Of a stretch of DNA of 64,000 nt, positions 12,301 through 26,553 are shown piece by piece; within the stretch, counting starts at the first letter, position 1; each line of letters begins with the position of its first letter. The notes below the pieces were generated by a model, which did no database searches, had not been told where the DNA came from, and worked only from the letters and a program-made list of their open reading frames with translations. The stretch comes from Macquaria australasica. Lineage: Eukaryota > Chordata > Actinopteri > Centrarchiformes > Percichthyidae. Where the stretch lies: assembly GCA_005408345.1 (NCBI GenBank), contig SEMN01000593.1, forward strand, positions 60,001 to 124,000, written 5' to 3'. The translations under genes and the position numbers were made by a program.

Positions 12301-12841
12301 TGATGAACATGAAAACAAAATAATTAAGATTTACCTTTAAAATATTCGTTTATTTGTCACTCATCATTCTTTGGAGCCACAAAAACTGAATTTTATAAAG
12401 CCCTCCATACTGAATAATATACATCACTGTTGTAATATTTTGATTAGTAGAGAAATATGCTCAAACAGCTCATACAATAACACAGCAAACTGACAGAATA
12501 CTATGTAATCCATCAGTGTTTCCCTTCACAACACTGCGTCCTACATACTACATCCTACACTACATTACACTTCTCTACGGCTTTGTGCAGCATGAAATGC
12601 ATGTTGCAGTCTATATTTAGCCATCATTATTATGCAGGAATACCTTATGGATGAGCATGAATAAAGCATTTGTTCTTAGGTAGTTGTCTGTAAAGCTTTT
12701 GTCTATTCCTGAACAATCAGCCACTGTGATCTGATACAATCCTATACCATGTCTACATCCAGTCAGACCATAATGCATTCCAGTCTTGGACTATCACAAA
12801 GATGAAGTCACTCATGCCTTGGGGGCTTTATTCTGTATGCC
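9353..12841. other. No gene seen
   Basis: AT-rich intergenic sequence. One 10-bp perfect inverted repeat at 11,335-11,361 (arms CACTTTGTAG and CTACAAAGTG, 7-base loop). Short frames only. Confidence 0.5.
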
Positions 12842-12874
<33 letters not shown>

Positions 12875-12875
12875 A
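12842..12875 (+). repeat. (CTG)n microsatellite, about 11 units
   Basis: Uninterrupted CTG triplets, not in a recognisable coding frame. Confidence 0.9.
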
Positions 12876-14788
12876 CATTTTGTCTACTTCCGTGGGTCCT
12901 CACGATACGATCTGGGCAAACCTTCCTTCACAAAGAAAGCTTAATTAACCAATAATTTAGAGTTTTCCAGCAGCCGGTCTGTGCATATGTTGTTGTTGGC
13001 CTTGCATAGTGAAGAGATCCCCGAGAGGATTCATTTGCTCTTTCTTATAATGAGCTGTTGGACAGGCATACCTGCCTGTCACCGCTCCTCTGAGGATATA
13101 GGCATCAAAACAGGACATGTTATGCTATACATCTGCTGGCAGGGTACAGAGGAGAGAAACACACAAGAAAATAAAAAAGTAATGCAATTGCTTTGAGCAT
13201 CTAAATTACATAATGTTTTATTGATGTTTTATATCACTTTATTACAAATATCTTTAAAATGACAACTGCTTTAACACTGAAACACACTGAAAAACATAAT
13301 GAGAAAAACATAACCAAACATAAAACAGTGTCACCATGGCTCCACAGGAGGGCAGCACATAGATTTTGCTAATTCAACACTGCTCACCCTCCTGGCAGAC
13401 TTGTGAGGTGTTTTGATCCATCTTGTTTCAATTCTGTGGACATTCAGCAGCAGCACTGCTGGACTCAAACAGACACCAGACAGATTAATTGAAAGCGACA
13501 GCAAAAGCTTAGTAATGGGTTTTTTTTTCCATTAACCCTCTCATGTGGCTGAGTGACCCACCAACCTGAGCGTGGATTAAGGATGTTTAAACTGAAAATC
13601 ACATGCTCACTGCAACCTCAGAGCCCGGGGTCTCAGAAGCCAAGGACACAAATGTGCAGTTCAGCGCGGTGCACAAAGGTCTGTGTTTACTCTTCAGGTT
13701 AAATCATCCCCAAAGGTCACAAACTGGACAGTGCACATATTGTCATATAATATATATTAAATCAATATTCAGAGAGTGGTAGCACCTGTTTGAATGTTAT
13801 TTATGTTCTAGCAGTTTATACTGTAGAAATACATATATACATTTACATTTATGACCTCTGGGACGCTATAAATTCCATACAAGGTACCACAGTATGTGAT
13901 TACCCATAAATCATCTACAGTTCATCGACTTTTGGAGAACATATTATAATTCAGACTGTGTTTGAGTGCAGCCCTGTTGGGAATTATGTTGATATAGATT
14001 GGACACATCTGGCGTCCAGATTGCCAAATATTTGGGAGCCATCTTGCGTGTTAGTTTTCTTGCTACAAGTGGGCCTAATTAAGTTTAGTTGTGGGAGATC
14101 AGGTCAGGTGATTATAGAGGAATTACAATTATTATATGCCAGTGCTTCTGCATGAGGAGTTCTGATTCAATGTCGTATACCTAAAACAGAAAGGTAGTGA
14201 ATGTATTGGGTCATAAAATATCAAATAATGAATCATTATTTAGCTAAATACTAGATAAAATAAAATACCACCAAAAGTGTCACAGCCAGTTTCATTTTTG
14301 TACTGCATAAATATGAATATCTATAACAGCTTAATTTTTTCCAGATAGTGCGTCTTATTTTCAAATTACTTATAATTATACTTGGTGACATTTCCTGCTT
14401 ATAAATATTCACTAAATATCACAGCTGGCATAGTTTTTGACAGAGTTGTCCTAGTTGAGAGTTTTCTGTGGATTAACACCAATTTCAGTGCTTCCACACA
14501 TAATTCAAAGACACAATCATGTGATTTTTAAAATTTATTTTTCAAAGTGTGGACCTGTCAGAGTGCAGAAATATTAGTGAGGACAGGACATCTCTGCTCA
14601 GTGAGGCATGCAGTAAGAAATCCCAGGTCACTGCAAAAGAGAGAACAACATCATGACTGGAAAAAGGCCACGACAGTCACATGTGAAAATGACAAATCCG
14701 AATGCAGGATTAAGGAGTCAACGGAAATCCAGAACCAGGAGGACAGTAAACCGGGATTAAAAGGGGCATACCGAGTATTCAACAAAAC
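12876..14788. other. No gene seen
   Basis: Noncoding. A weak CTCF-like CCACAGGAGGGCAG lies at 13,342-13,355. Nothing else recognised. Confidence 0.45.
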
Positions 14789-14796
14789 CTGGATAT

Positions 14797-15132
14797 TAGG
14801 GATGCAATGAACCAATACGCCGGATTGGTATCAGTGCCAATACTGACCTTATTAAACAGATCGGGTATTGACCATGACATGACCGATTCACATTATTCTT
14901 TGTCATTATAAAATTAAGTGTTTCGTCTAGCACTTCAAATTGTTTAGTGCCAAAGCAATCCCTGATATCAGGTCACCTTACATAACAGTGATCTCAATGA
15001 GTTCCACGCAGTGTGGTATACGGATTTTAAATTTGGGGAAAAGAGAGCACTAATAATGGATCAGTACTCAGTATCAGCCGATATCCTGACAGTCGGTGTC
15101 GGGAGAGAAAAAGTTGGATCGGTGCATCCCCA
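14797..15132. mobile_element. hAT-like MITE, family C
   Basis: Ends TAGGGATGCA and TGCATCCCCA are near-perfect inverted repeats. Flanks CTGGATAT (14,789-14,796) and GTCGATAT (15,133-15,140) match at 6 of 8 bases, as for hAT target duplications. The interior, with repeated GGATCGG-like and CCGAT motifs, resembles a common fish element. No transposase. Confidence 0.7.
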
Positions 15133-15140
15133 GTCGATAT

Positions 15141-18100
15141 TGGAAGGTTTTGCAAAACTCCCAGTTGTGTTCAATGGCAATGTTTTTTGTTTTGTTTTTT
15201 TACGTCCAATCCCCAACATTTCTCACAACCTCACTTTCTACATTATCTGATTCTGCGCATTGCAACAAAGTTTAGGGAAAGATCTTGTTATAGCAAATAA
15301 TCTATGGTTAAGGTATGTTAGGGTATGGGAACTAAAGCACTTGGTTTAGGTTAGGATCTCACAACTCCACAACCTTACTTTCCACCTTGCTACATACTAT
15401 ATAGGACACACTGCTTATTGCATTGGCACTGTATGTTAGCATTGGACTTCAGTCATGATGTGCGGATTCATCCAATACGAATTCCTGGGATACTGGGCTG
15501 TCTGAGGAAGGAGGTGGAGCAATATAAACTGCTTAAACAAACAAGTATGCCAATACATAAATGGTTCACAAACAGACAAGATGAACCTTTTTCAACTAAT
15601 CCAAGACATTTCCTTATAACAGAGATATAGCAAAAAGTCAAAACAATGAACAAATAAGAGCAACGCAGTGGAGGAGAACATGCAGAAAATGATGGACAGG
15701 ACTAGTATAACGTAAGAGTAAATATGTTTTGTGTTCTAAGAAGTTCCAAGTTGGCTTCATTTGTGTTACTGCTGACACAATACAATCTTTTTTTCCTCTG
15801 TGGCAGGGGGTCTTTAAGCAAAGAGAAAAAAACCAAGGACACTTTGTTGGCCCCAAACATACAGTATTTACTGTATTCATTCCATCCAAGTATCTGTAAC
15901 CGCAACACGACGGGAGAGAAAAAGTTCCTGTAAAGAGGCACAAGCCTGTGTTTCACCCAATGTGTCCTTAGCAGAGGCGGAGGGTTTAATCACATACACA
16001 GTTTCAAAGGTTGGAGGGTCACCTGATCCTCTGTGTGTGTGTGTGTGTGTGTGCGTGCGCATCCCGCCTCAGCCATATTTGATTTCAAGGGCCGATCTTT
16101 GAATTGATGGTTTCTGGACAGGTACGAAAGAGGCTGAGGGAGACGATTGTGCTCTTTTTTTTCCTTCTTTTTTTCTTCTCCACACTCGTCACTGTCAGGC
16201 TAATATTGTGCTCGATAACGTTTTCACCAAGTTAATGTGATTGGCTCAGCTCAGTGTGAGTCCTCTTATCTGATCAGAAACATCCATGTCAAGAGAAGAC
16301 ATTTGTAGAAGAGGAACTGAGAGTTTGTAAAAGATTAAAAACTTATATTGATGTGTTCCTGATGTTTTACATTAGGTTTATAATCAGTTACAGTTTTGTA
16401 AACCACATGAGACGTCCTTCCAGAGGTCCTCTCTGGCTCATGCATTTGTTCACCACTTGAAAGGATTTATCAGTGCTTATAAACCATTGTGCAGTTTATA
16501 AATAGAACATAAGCATGTTTCTAATCTGGGTATGTACGTCTGTTCAATGGCCTTAGCAGGGCAGGTTGAAAAAGGAGTAAATGTAAATCTAAAATTTATA
16601 AATTAAAGATGTTATATATTAATAAAAAAACACTACAAAAAAAAAAATCAATGTATCGTTGTCCCAGGTATCATGGAAGATTTTACAACTCAGCTGAAAT
16701 GGAAAATAAGGGGTTGCTCTCTAGAGAATGGGTGCTTGAGTTTTTACAAACAAAGATTTCTGTAGCCATTTGAGGAAATGGCACTGAATAATACAGGCAA
16801 TTTACAACAAGTACGTTTGTCATCCAGTTGGAATGTTTCCCTATATCAGACAAACATTCATGGAAAAATCTTGGTGTACGTGACAGCAGACTCCTCTGTC
16901 AAACTATGTTTTTCACTGATTCAGTATATCACCCTTCAGCACAAAACTGCTAGGCAGTGCTGAATCAATGCCGTAGGGCATCAGCAATGGGACATGAGCC
17001 AACTCGGAGATGTAGTGCCTTGTAGAGAATGGCAGACTATATCACAAACCCTTATTGTGGCAGAATGCCACTTTGACTGACGAACATCCTCTGGCATCAA
17101 TTACTATCTTGAAATTACAGTATCATGGACGATGCATGTGCACACTGACAGCATGGGTATGTTCAGTAAAATATAGCTTGCAAAGGTTTAAAAAGGAACA
17201 TGATTGCATTATTTGTTGTTTTAGCAGATTAGCTACAAATTGCAGAGTTCTTTAGAATGATTTTCTTTCTCCAGGTCAGCCATTTGTTTGTATCTTTAGA
17301 GTGTCTTGCTTGAGATAACTAATCCATCACTTTTGGCCTTTATTTATTTACATTATTATATAAGTAACATATTGAATAGTCGATGGACCACTTGGAAAAC
17401 CCTACTTTGAGCAATCCAAGATTTGATTCAGCTGCTGAAAAGTACTGCATTCACAAGTTCCTGTTTTACAGCAAATCTGAAAACTCAAATGCAGAATGCA
17501 CCTGAATGTATCAACATGTAGTATTTAAAATAGTCTCTGCTCACAACTGCATTACTATGTGATGGTAACATGACTTTAACAAAAGAAATTAGAAGTTACA
17601 CATTTTCCACTGTGGTGACTTAACTATCTCAAGGATATCAATTTAAAATATATGGTATGCCTTAGAAAATGTTCCCCATTAATATAAAGTATTTGCAATT
17701 GTAGTTATCATGCAAAACCACCACGGCCTTTGAAGCAATACAGTGGCACTAAGATAAAGATGGTGGGAACCAAAGGCTCTATATGCAGACAAAAATGTTG
17801 ACACTAATCATTTTACACATTTATTCTTCATGACTAAGTGTAGAAACCAAGCAGAAGGAAGTGAAATACTGTCCTGATGCGATAGTTTGAACCATCAGCA
17901 CATTCGTATGACAACTGTGGTAAATGAGAACTCATCTGTCGGCAGTCAGTCCCTCACAGAGCGACACAACCTCCCACCAACCACACACACACTGAACCCT
18001 TTGTAAACAAACACTAACTAGAGAGAATAGATCTCTCGATCATCATCACACAGCTGTAAACACAGATGTGCTGAGAATCATGTCATGTAACAGAAACAGA

Positions 18101-19204
18101 CAAGGCTGAACAGGAAGTTCATTAGGATCTGAATGTCATTTGCACACATAACTGGTGTAGGCTATAAAAAGACAATGCCAAACATTTTCTAAATAAAGTA
18201 ACAGTGGAGAACTAACGAATCAGGTGCAGATATGGATTCAGATGAACACAGTTGGTTAGGAACAATAAGCTTTCAAGATAGTAAAGACTCAAACAGCATG
18301 ACGTGAAATTGCAGAATGGTGGTGAAATTTTTTGAATTCTTCTGTTCTATAAGAAACTGAATCCAGTGCAGAAATGGTCCTTTCTGTCAAAGACAACACA
18401 GCCATTGTCCTCCAGAGTAGGGGAGCCTTTTTTTCTGAAAGGCTATCTGCCTGGTGGCCCTGGGCTAATCTGGGCTGTGTAGAGTGGAGGTCACAGGGCA
18501 CATGCTTAGCCTGGTTTTGGCTGGTGGTCTGAGCACAGATCCTTCAGATCACTACTCAGGTCAGGTGCTCAATTTGCTTCAGATAATCTGACAAAAGAGC
18601 TGACATACCTTTCATAGGTTTCCTTTTTTTTTTTTTTTCTTTCAGTACTTTTGTTTCAGACGAAGCAGGCCACCATCGGCTGTGAGAATCAGTTTAAGAT
18701 TGATGGTGAACTCAAACCAGATTAAACAACCTCAGGTCAAGAGTCAAACACAGTCTCCTCACATGCACACTGATATTGAAACAGGGCTGTCACTTTAAAA
18801 TAAAATAAAATGAAGTTTGAACAAATTTGCACTAACACATAATTTGTTCGAATTAATTTAAATGCAACCCATGAAGCCTATCCTAAAACACGCTGTGGCT
18901 ACGGCCACACGGATTTCACTGGGGAGAGACTTATTCGCTGCCAGTTGCGAATTGACCAGGCCTCGAGTTCAAGACTGAATGGGACACAGTGAGTGCAAGG
19001 ACATTAATAGAGGTTAGTGACAATAAAGTGTGATAAAACGCTGTATAATGTTCTACTTGTGGAATACTGTTGTTAGCCTGCTAACCACGCTAGCTCCTGC
19101 AGTTAATGCTTACAAACCGGCCAGTGCTTCTTTTTCCTGTCCTGCCAGCTTTTTGCTTCAGCATGCAAGTAAATTTCAGCAGTTGAAGTGCAGTCTGACC
19201 ACCT
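15141..19204. other. No gene seen; (TG)n and polypyrimidine tracts
   Basis: Contains (TG)n at about 16,032-16,060 and a T-rich tract at 18,620-18,645. The remaining sequence is AT-rich with short frames only. Confidence 0.45.
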
Positions 19205-19207
19205 ACT

Positions 19208-19716
19208 CGGGGGTGTGCCATAACATATTGTTAATGATAATATCGGTATAAATTTTTATGTGAAAATTGGTAAAATTGGTCAAATTATGATATCAACACG
19301 ACACGATGTATTTATTTCATGACTACGTACAGCAGCAACAAGCAACTGCTGAAAGCTAAAGTAACGTTACTGCCTGCTCCAAAAAAAGTGGCGACCTGGA
19401 AAGTGTGGAAGGCTGTTTGGATATAAAAAGTTAGGTTACAACAAACCACAGTAACATGTAAGCATTGTAAGATGAATATAATAGCATGAGGGTGCAATAC
19501 AAAAAACTTATTTCACCATATTTCATCAAGTTGAGTACAAAGAGAGCCATAAAACACATGAGCAGAGCGCAACAGCTAAACAGACTTTGTCGCCAGCTGC
19601 AAATAAAAATAAAGTATTTGTCAGGATTTTACCATATCACCATAAATATCTTTATCCCAAAACTACGGCTGCAATATTATGATATTATCATAAGGCAATA
19701 TCGTCCACCTCTACCC
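19208..19716. mobile_element. Probable MITE with inverted ends
   Basis: The left end (GTGTGCCATAACATATTG ... ATGATAATATC) is matched in inverse at the right (GATATTATCATAAGGCAATA ... TCGTCCACCTC). Shared text of this type (ATATCG near a GTGGACGATAT end) is frequent in fish MITEs. Boundaries approximate. Confidence 0.45.
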
Positions 19717-19719
19717 TGT

Positions 19720-22700
19720 TCCACTCATTCACGAGGCATCTGCTGCTTCACTTGAGTGACAAGCAATTGTTACAAGGCAGTTGTGTTTTACAAAGTCAGC
19801 GAACAGATGGATGGTGCAGTTTAGGGACATCCATGCTGGAGTATAAGGCACGGCCTGTTGCACTTACACACTAAGAATTTTTCATTCCAACAGGTGATTA
19901 CAGATCGAATATTTAATTCAATCCCTGTTCGAACTGATGTTGGAATTTCAAATAAAAAAGTGCCAGCCCTTTATTGTAATATTGTTTAGGATGTTCTCTG
20001 ATGAGTATTCTTATTAAAAGTTACAAATTTCACACCCAGGACACCAGGGAAAGTTGAAAACGATGGCCTGAATAATTACTCAGGTAAACATTGAATACTG
20101 AGTTTTATATTCCATTTATCTTGAGTTCAACACTGGCAAGTTTGCTGTTTTATGTTTACATAAATATGTTTACAGTATGCTGTTAATTCATATGCAAGAG
20201 AATACAGTTTCATATAATCCGCTTATCTGACTATGACCTCATTCTGGGTGTTTGCAATCCAGCATCCTAAATAATGTGTAATGCAACCATTGTTGACCAG
20301 GAAAGCTAAAGCTGGCTGAGAAAGACAACCTGCGCTACATGTTGCTCTGCTATGTCTTTGTGGTAATCAAATCTGAATGTTTCATAGAATGAAGATTAAG
20401 CCCTTACTTCCTGCTCAATTCCACGAAGTCAGCTGTCTTTTCAAACGCTGGGTCTGAGTTGATGTGGCTGATGAAGGCCAGATGTGGATCGCCACAGCGC
20501 ACACATTTTCTTTGTTCAGAGAAATTGAGAGTTAAGCTACAGTGTTGCTTTGCAAACGGACTAACTGATCTGTGGTCCTCCATGAAATACCACTCATGTC
20601 ACTGGTAGTTCATACTGTATTAAGCAACACCGTGGTTTAGTTTAGGAAGGGATGTGTTAGTTTAATACCACCAATGTATATTATTTTTTCCCATTTTTGG
20701 TTTTAATTTCTTTACCAAGAACTTCCCTATCATAAAGGATCATTGTAAAGGCATGACGATTGTTGTTGCATGTATTTGTTAGGCTATTTGGGTCCCCTTG
20801 GGTACGTCAGCAACCTAGACTTAAACTTTTTCATGCTGTTCCACTCAAATCACAAAAGGTAAGGTAAGACAGGGCTAAAATGGCTCAAGTTGTTAAATCC
20901 TTGTTTTCTCACCATGTGCATGTTATTATCCCCTCGATTTATATTTCATCAGAACAGAGGTTGAAATAAGAGAAAGATCACTTCCTTTTTGCCAGACATC
21001 CCCCATCATCTCCCCACTGGAGCTACCATAAACATGAGCCATAACGCTCTTCCTGTCTTCTACTGTGCACACACTGAATAGCTTACCCCCCTAATAAGAC
21101 AGTGGTTCACTCATGGCAGGCCTTCATCCCATTATATAAGAACAGATCTGGATGCTCAAATTACATTGATTATAAGATGAAGTAATAACGTACAGTATAT
21201 CCCATCCTGACCTTCAGCCGACACAACAGTTACTGGAATAAGAAAGGCTCATAAAACCCAATAGCAATGCAAATGCAAAATATCCCATGGTCAAGGACTG
21301 GCTGCGTGCTACTGCCAAATTAAAATTTCAAAACCATTTCGTATTACACATGATGCAACAATACCAAAACAAACAATAAAATGACCTTCCCTGTATTTTC
21401 TTTCCCTCAAGCAACTTTTCTGGTTAAATACAGAATATAAACAGTGTCCCCATCTGAACACTGGAAACATTGATCAAATGCTGTCTGTCTCTGAAAACAA
21501 CCATGTGTGACCTATGTTTCCTCCTCTTTTTCTTTTATTCCCGACCATGTCTAAAGATGTCCAAAATCTGTGATGAACAACAGAAGAGTCTGGTCTGGCC
21601 TGAGTGACTAAATGGGCTCCTGCAGATGAGTTTTACAGGAGATCAGTGGGAGTCCAGTTTTTAGATCCCCAAAGCCTTTAGTGCCAAAGCAGGAAGAAAC
21701 CACTGATGTAACCTGTCTCTCACGGGTGTCTGGTCATTCACATTCCCTAAAGACGAGTCTAACTGTAATGTTCATAGATGACAAATTGAGTCCAATCCAT
21801 TATGTAGAGCTTCAACTATCAGAAAACCACAGGGCAGCTGCTCAAGTGTGGCCATGACCACTCTTAAAAATATCAGCCATGCCATGAAGAGTTCAGAGCA
21901 ATAATCAAAGCCAGAGTGAAATCCTCGTGTAATATGGTAAGCAGATTATGCTTCCATATGCTCTTATTAGGATCCAGATGTGCGAGGCTGGTAGTGACAT
22001 AAATACAAAACACACTGAAGCCCTTATTTAAAAAAAAAAAAAAAAATCTTAACCATTATCTAATTTATGAGGAGAGGGTTAAAAAAAAAAAAAAAAACTT
22101 AACAGACGATCCAGTGACCTTGTGCTAAACTTGTTGTGGGGGTGGGACGAGAGAGAAAGGACACAGATCCATACAAACACACTCACAGCCACATATGTAC
22201 TTTTTCCACACCTGGATTAGTTTATGCTGTCGCACCTCTAAGCTCAAATCTCTTCCTGAAACATTAGCGCTATTCACTCACACACACTCAGTTTCCAACA
22301 CCTATACACTCTGTAACTCTATCCTGTGTAAGAGCTGGTGTCGACAATTACGTCAGTTTATAAAAAGTTGAACAATTTCACTAATTTAACATCTGGGGGA
22401 ATAAAAATGAATGAATGAATGAATTCTCAAAGTCCTGGTTGGCAACATGTTTTGCAGTATGATAGAAAAAAACTGTTCAGAAGTTCACCAGTTCTGACTA
22501 CAACATCAGCCAAATGAGTACATTTGTAATGAAAAACCCTTGGAAACGTTAGGATCTGTGAAATTAATTGCTCAAAGAAGGTGATCTCATAAACATCTGT
22601 GTCTGTGAAACATCTGCTGTTGCTTCTGACAAGAAGAAATCCAAATCACAATGGGCTAAACATTTGAGATAACAATACTTTTGGGAAATAAGTATAAGGG

Positions 22701-23200
22701 AAAGGTAAGGAGACAGAAAACATTCTGCTTTTGGGGCATTTTTTTTAATGTTTTACATCATAATCAGAATATGGCTCTTCTGCAAGTAAATAACCAGATA
22801 AAGGCCATCAGTGGAGCTTCCAGAGTTGTATAATAAACACTAGCAATGTTTAATTCTGTTTAGTTCAGTTCTAAGTGTGTTTGAATTAGACGAGGAAGAA
22901 AGCACTGAGATGCAATAACTGCATAAAATCTGAAAAAAAGAAGTAATACTGTAAAATAATTTCACAAAGATTAGATAGAACTTTTTCATTGTGCCAAAGA
23001 CGCCCAGTATACATAGTAAAATGAATATAGGGTACCAATAGTTTGTTGCAAGTTATAAGCAATGGAAAGATGTGTGGAGAAAGATTCATCTAGGTTATAA
23101 TTTAAATATTGTACTATGAACAAACTGAACAGGAAGGTGCATCGGTGTTACTGAAGTACGAATGGAAAAAAGTACACTGCAAGTACCAGATATAATTCAA
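19720..23200. other. No gene seen; paired poly(A) tracts
   Basis: Noncoding. Two A(17-18) tracts at 22,029-22,046 and 22,081-22,097 sit in similar flanks, and (GAAT)n lies at about 22,407-22,424. No exon recognised. Confidence 0.45.
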
Positions 23201-23680
23201 GACTAAGAGTCTACAGTCATGCTAGCAGCTCTGTGATGCTGTAATTAGGCACAGCGGTGCTTTGAGCTAAATGCTAACGCCAGCATGCTAACATGCTCAC
23301 AATGACCATGCTAGCATGCTGACGGTTAGCAGGTACAATGTTTACCACGATCACCATCTCAGTTTAGCGTGTTAGCATGCTAACATACGTTAATTAGCGC
23401 TAAATACAAAGTACAGCTGAGGCTGTAGGGAATGTCGTTAGTTTTTCGGGTATTTGGTCATAAGTATTGGACAAATTTAAAATTTGACCTGATGATGGTG
23501 TTAGATGAAAGGTTAAGGGGTCTCCAAAGTTATTACAATTCATCCTAAGGGGGACAGGAATGACAGTACCAAATTTCAGGGCCACTCGTCCAAAAGTTAC
23601 TGCGCTATTTCAGTCTGGACCAAAGTGGTGGACTGACAGGAATTGCCATCCCTAGAGCCATGCTGCTAGTATGGCTTAAA
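23201..23680 (+). repeat. Teleost interspersed repeat, family A copy 2
   Basis: Starts GACTAAGAGTCTACAG and ends GCCATCCCTAGAGCCATGCT. Contains the GCTAACATGCTCACAATGAC and TTTGACCTGATGATGG blocks shared with the copies at 0.9 and 48 kb. Shorter than copy 1 by an internal deletion. Confidence 0.8.
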
Positions 23681-25900
23681 ATAGTACAAATAGGAGTTAA
23701 CAGCAGTGGATTGAGTTCCAGCTTGAGAAAGAAATTTAAAAAAAAAAAAAAACACTAGTTATCAATACAAAGTAAAATGTGCCAGAATTGGGTGAGCAGT
23801 CCTATGGAATAGTATTCATATTAATGAACTCTATCTATTCTAGTAGATCCACAGTAGTATCTATAATAACAACAGTAGCAGTAGTACCGATTTGTGTCAT
23901 GGAAGCTTCTCTGAATGTACCATACTTAAACATATAACCAAGTGAATGATCAACCCTTGCTGGTGGCTTACAGAGAGGCAGGCGCTAGGACCTGCAGCAC
24001 TCGGCAGTCAGACAGAGCCTGCAGCCTCTGGGACGCTTCTCACTTTCTTTCAGAACAGTTTTCAAACAAGTGCAAGACTCAGAAAGGACTGTTTGGGATA
24101 ATTGACAAAGAATTTGTTCTTCCCCTCCCTGGTATCTTGTGGAATTGGACACAAACTGGAATTTCTTATTTATTATTATTTCAGTGATCCTCGAGAGTCT
24201 TACGTCAGTGGAGAGAAGACTGAGCTTTGCAGAGGTAGAGGACTGTTTTACTTTCACCTACACTGCATGAATCCATAGTAACGTACTAATGTATAAAAAT
24301 GCAAAGCAACAAAAAGTGGATTAACATGTTTTGCATTACTTTAAACCAATGTACAGACAAAGGAAATGATTGTTTTAGGTGTGCAGCTTTCAAGTTAGAG
24401 TAAAACCTGTTAACCAGGTGAGAGAGAAAGGTAAACTTTGACATGCTGCACTTAAGACATTTTTATTCTTTGTCTCTATATTTTATGATACTTACCCTCT
24501 GAGGATTTTATTAAAATTGCTATGTTTTAGACAGATAATGTGGGTTTAGAGTTGAAGATCAGACCCGACAGGGAACTGATCATCTCCTCCATCCCCTCAG
24601 AAACTGTTGAAGCTTAGCCTCGGGCTCATCGGGTTACAATAGCACTGATCAGACCTGCACTTGTCTCCTTGGGCTAGGTAATATTCTCAAAGCATTCCTG
24701 CAGAGTTTTTGTATTTGTATGGCGTGTTGGGTTGGAAACAAGGAGCTAGCTGCAGGGTAGTTTTCTCAAATTATGTGTGCCACAGAGTTAAAACAAATTA
24801 TTGCATTCTTGACATAATAGCAGGTGATTATACTCGAGAAGACTTGCTATACTATTTTGATCAAAGGTACTGTATATTTGTCATTTTGGAATAGGAATTC
24901 AAACAGACATTAAAATATACATAGGATTTATTTTGATTATATTTTCATTTGCACTCTCCTGTATTGAACACTTCTGTTTTGAGAAAAAAACACACTTTTT
25001 CTAGATGTTTGCCGTGTGGAGTGTAACAGTATCCAAGTATATAGTGAGTTTACAGACAACAGAGTGGGTCAACATTTGAGCTACATGGTAAATAGGGGCA
25101 CAGAGCAACTCATTTATAAAATAATCCATGTTACTGTTATCAACTGGCATGAAAAATAAGCTGCACTATCAATAGGGAGACTTCTCTGCACTCACACAAA
25201 AGAGGCAGTAGTCAGTTTACAATAACAAAGAGAGTGATGAAGTCAGAGTGATGAAATCAGAGTGGGCGGGGTGGGCTGACGGTAAGATGCTGGTCTAAAT
25301 GCTTAATTAAGGTACTTTTGTAAAGGAAAGGAAATAACAAAAGTAGATTAATGTGAAGAAACGTGAAATTCAAGTCCTTTGCCAATCACTTAATTAATAA
25401 ATCTTCCTCTCAGCACTACTCCAAACTTTCCTTTGCTTGATCCAGTAATAACAGAAGTGCTGCCCAGCAAAAATAATGAATATCTACACCAAGCTATACG
25501 TGACTAAACAATAATTATCAGCTTGGCCAAATATTGCAGCCTTATCATTCTTGAACATATGCATTATAGCCTATATATTAATATATTCCTAACTTCGTAG
25601 TGGGGTTGGTTCCATGTTGCCAAAATTCTTAATTTCTGGATCTGAGAGAGACCTTTAAATAACAACACAGGAAAGTGTCCAGTGGAAATATTGTGTGACT
25701 GCCAGTTCTCGTCCAACCCAAAATTGACTTTTCCATTTGGCTACAATCTTATTGAATATAAGACCACACATTTAACTATCCCATAATTTCCAGATCTGCT
25801 CACATTTTAACATTTTTCACATTTACCTGAACAACATGTGATGTATTCAATGTTCGACTCGATCTAAAAAGGTGTTGTTGTGGAAGATGGTAAAAATGTG
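23681..25900. other. No gene seen
   Basis: AT-rich noncoding sequence. No repeat or exon recognised. Confidence 0.45.
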
Positions 25901-25948
25901 GAGTTCAGTTTTCTTCTTCTGTCTTTTTCCATCTCTTCTGGTATACAG

Positions 25949-26066
25949 AGCAACAATGTACAACAGCAGAGCTTTTCTACACACCAGCATTCCTCATCGC
26001 TGAACAATCTGTTCCACAGGTGCATGAAGAGGGTCTGGCAGACCACGCTCAGACTCTTTCAGACAG
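25949..26066 (+). other. Exon-like unit of unknown gene
   Basis: A long polypyrimidine tract (25,908-25,940) ends in ATACAG at 25,943-25,948, a good splice acceptor. The following 118 bases are open in one frame (SNNVQQQSFSTHQHSSSLNN then LFHRCMKRVWQTTLRLFQTG) and end at CAGACAG|GTTAC, with an alternative donor CCACAG|GTGCAT at 26,019/26,020. I do not recognise the peptide. It could be a noncoding exon, for instance of ngf or a long noncoding RNA, a lone coding exon, or chance. Confidence 0.2.
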
Positions 26067-26553
26067 GTTACAGATGCGGTATGGTCCATCTGAGTAGAAC
26101 CAGGGTGTGAAGGCCTAAAACAAACCTGTTCATGCATTGGTCAGTCATTGACACCTTTTTCTGAACTAGCTGAGCAGAAGATGAGGTGAATGGCATCCAT
26201 TAAAGAGAGATGACGTGAGTTTTGTTATATACACACACGTCTGCTTTTCTGACTGTTTATCTTTGGCTCTGTTTTGCTTTGTTGGAGATGTAATAAAGTC
26301 CAGTCCTGCCTTGCAAGATTTAAAAGTGAACCATTGACAAAAATAATCAAAGTTGTTCTAGAGTCAGAACTACTTTTATCAAGCAATACATTTACTTTTG
26401 GTGGTTAACGTCTGTTGTTTTAACGAGATGGCCATCGACTCCAAACCTTTCCTTTTGTTTTTTTCATCTACATCTTGCACCTGTTATACGTGCATTTTGT
26501 ATTCTGTTCTCACATTCCTAACATGGCGGCCACACTCCATACAATAAAAGCTT

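Noticed and set aside
12842..12875. Poly-glutamine/alanine coding repeat from (CTG)n
   Set aside because: No surrounding exon structure or homologous protein; simple microsatellite.
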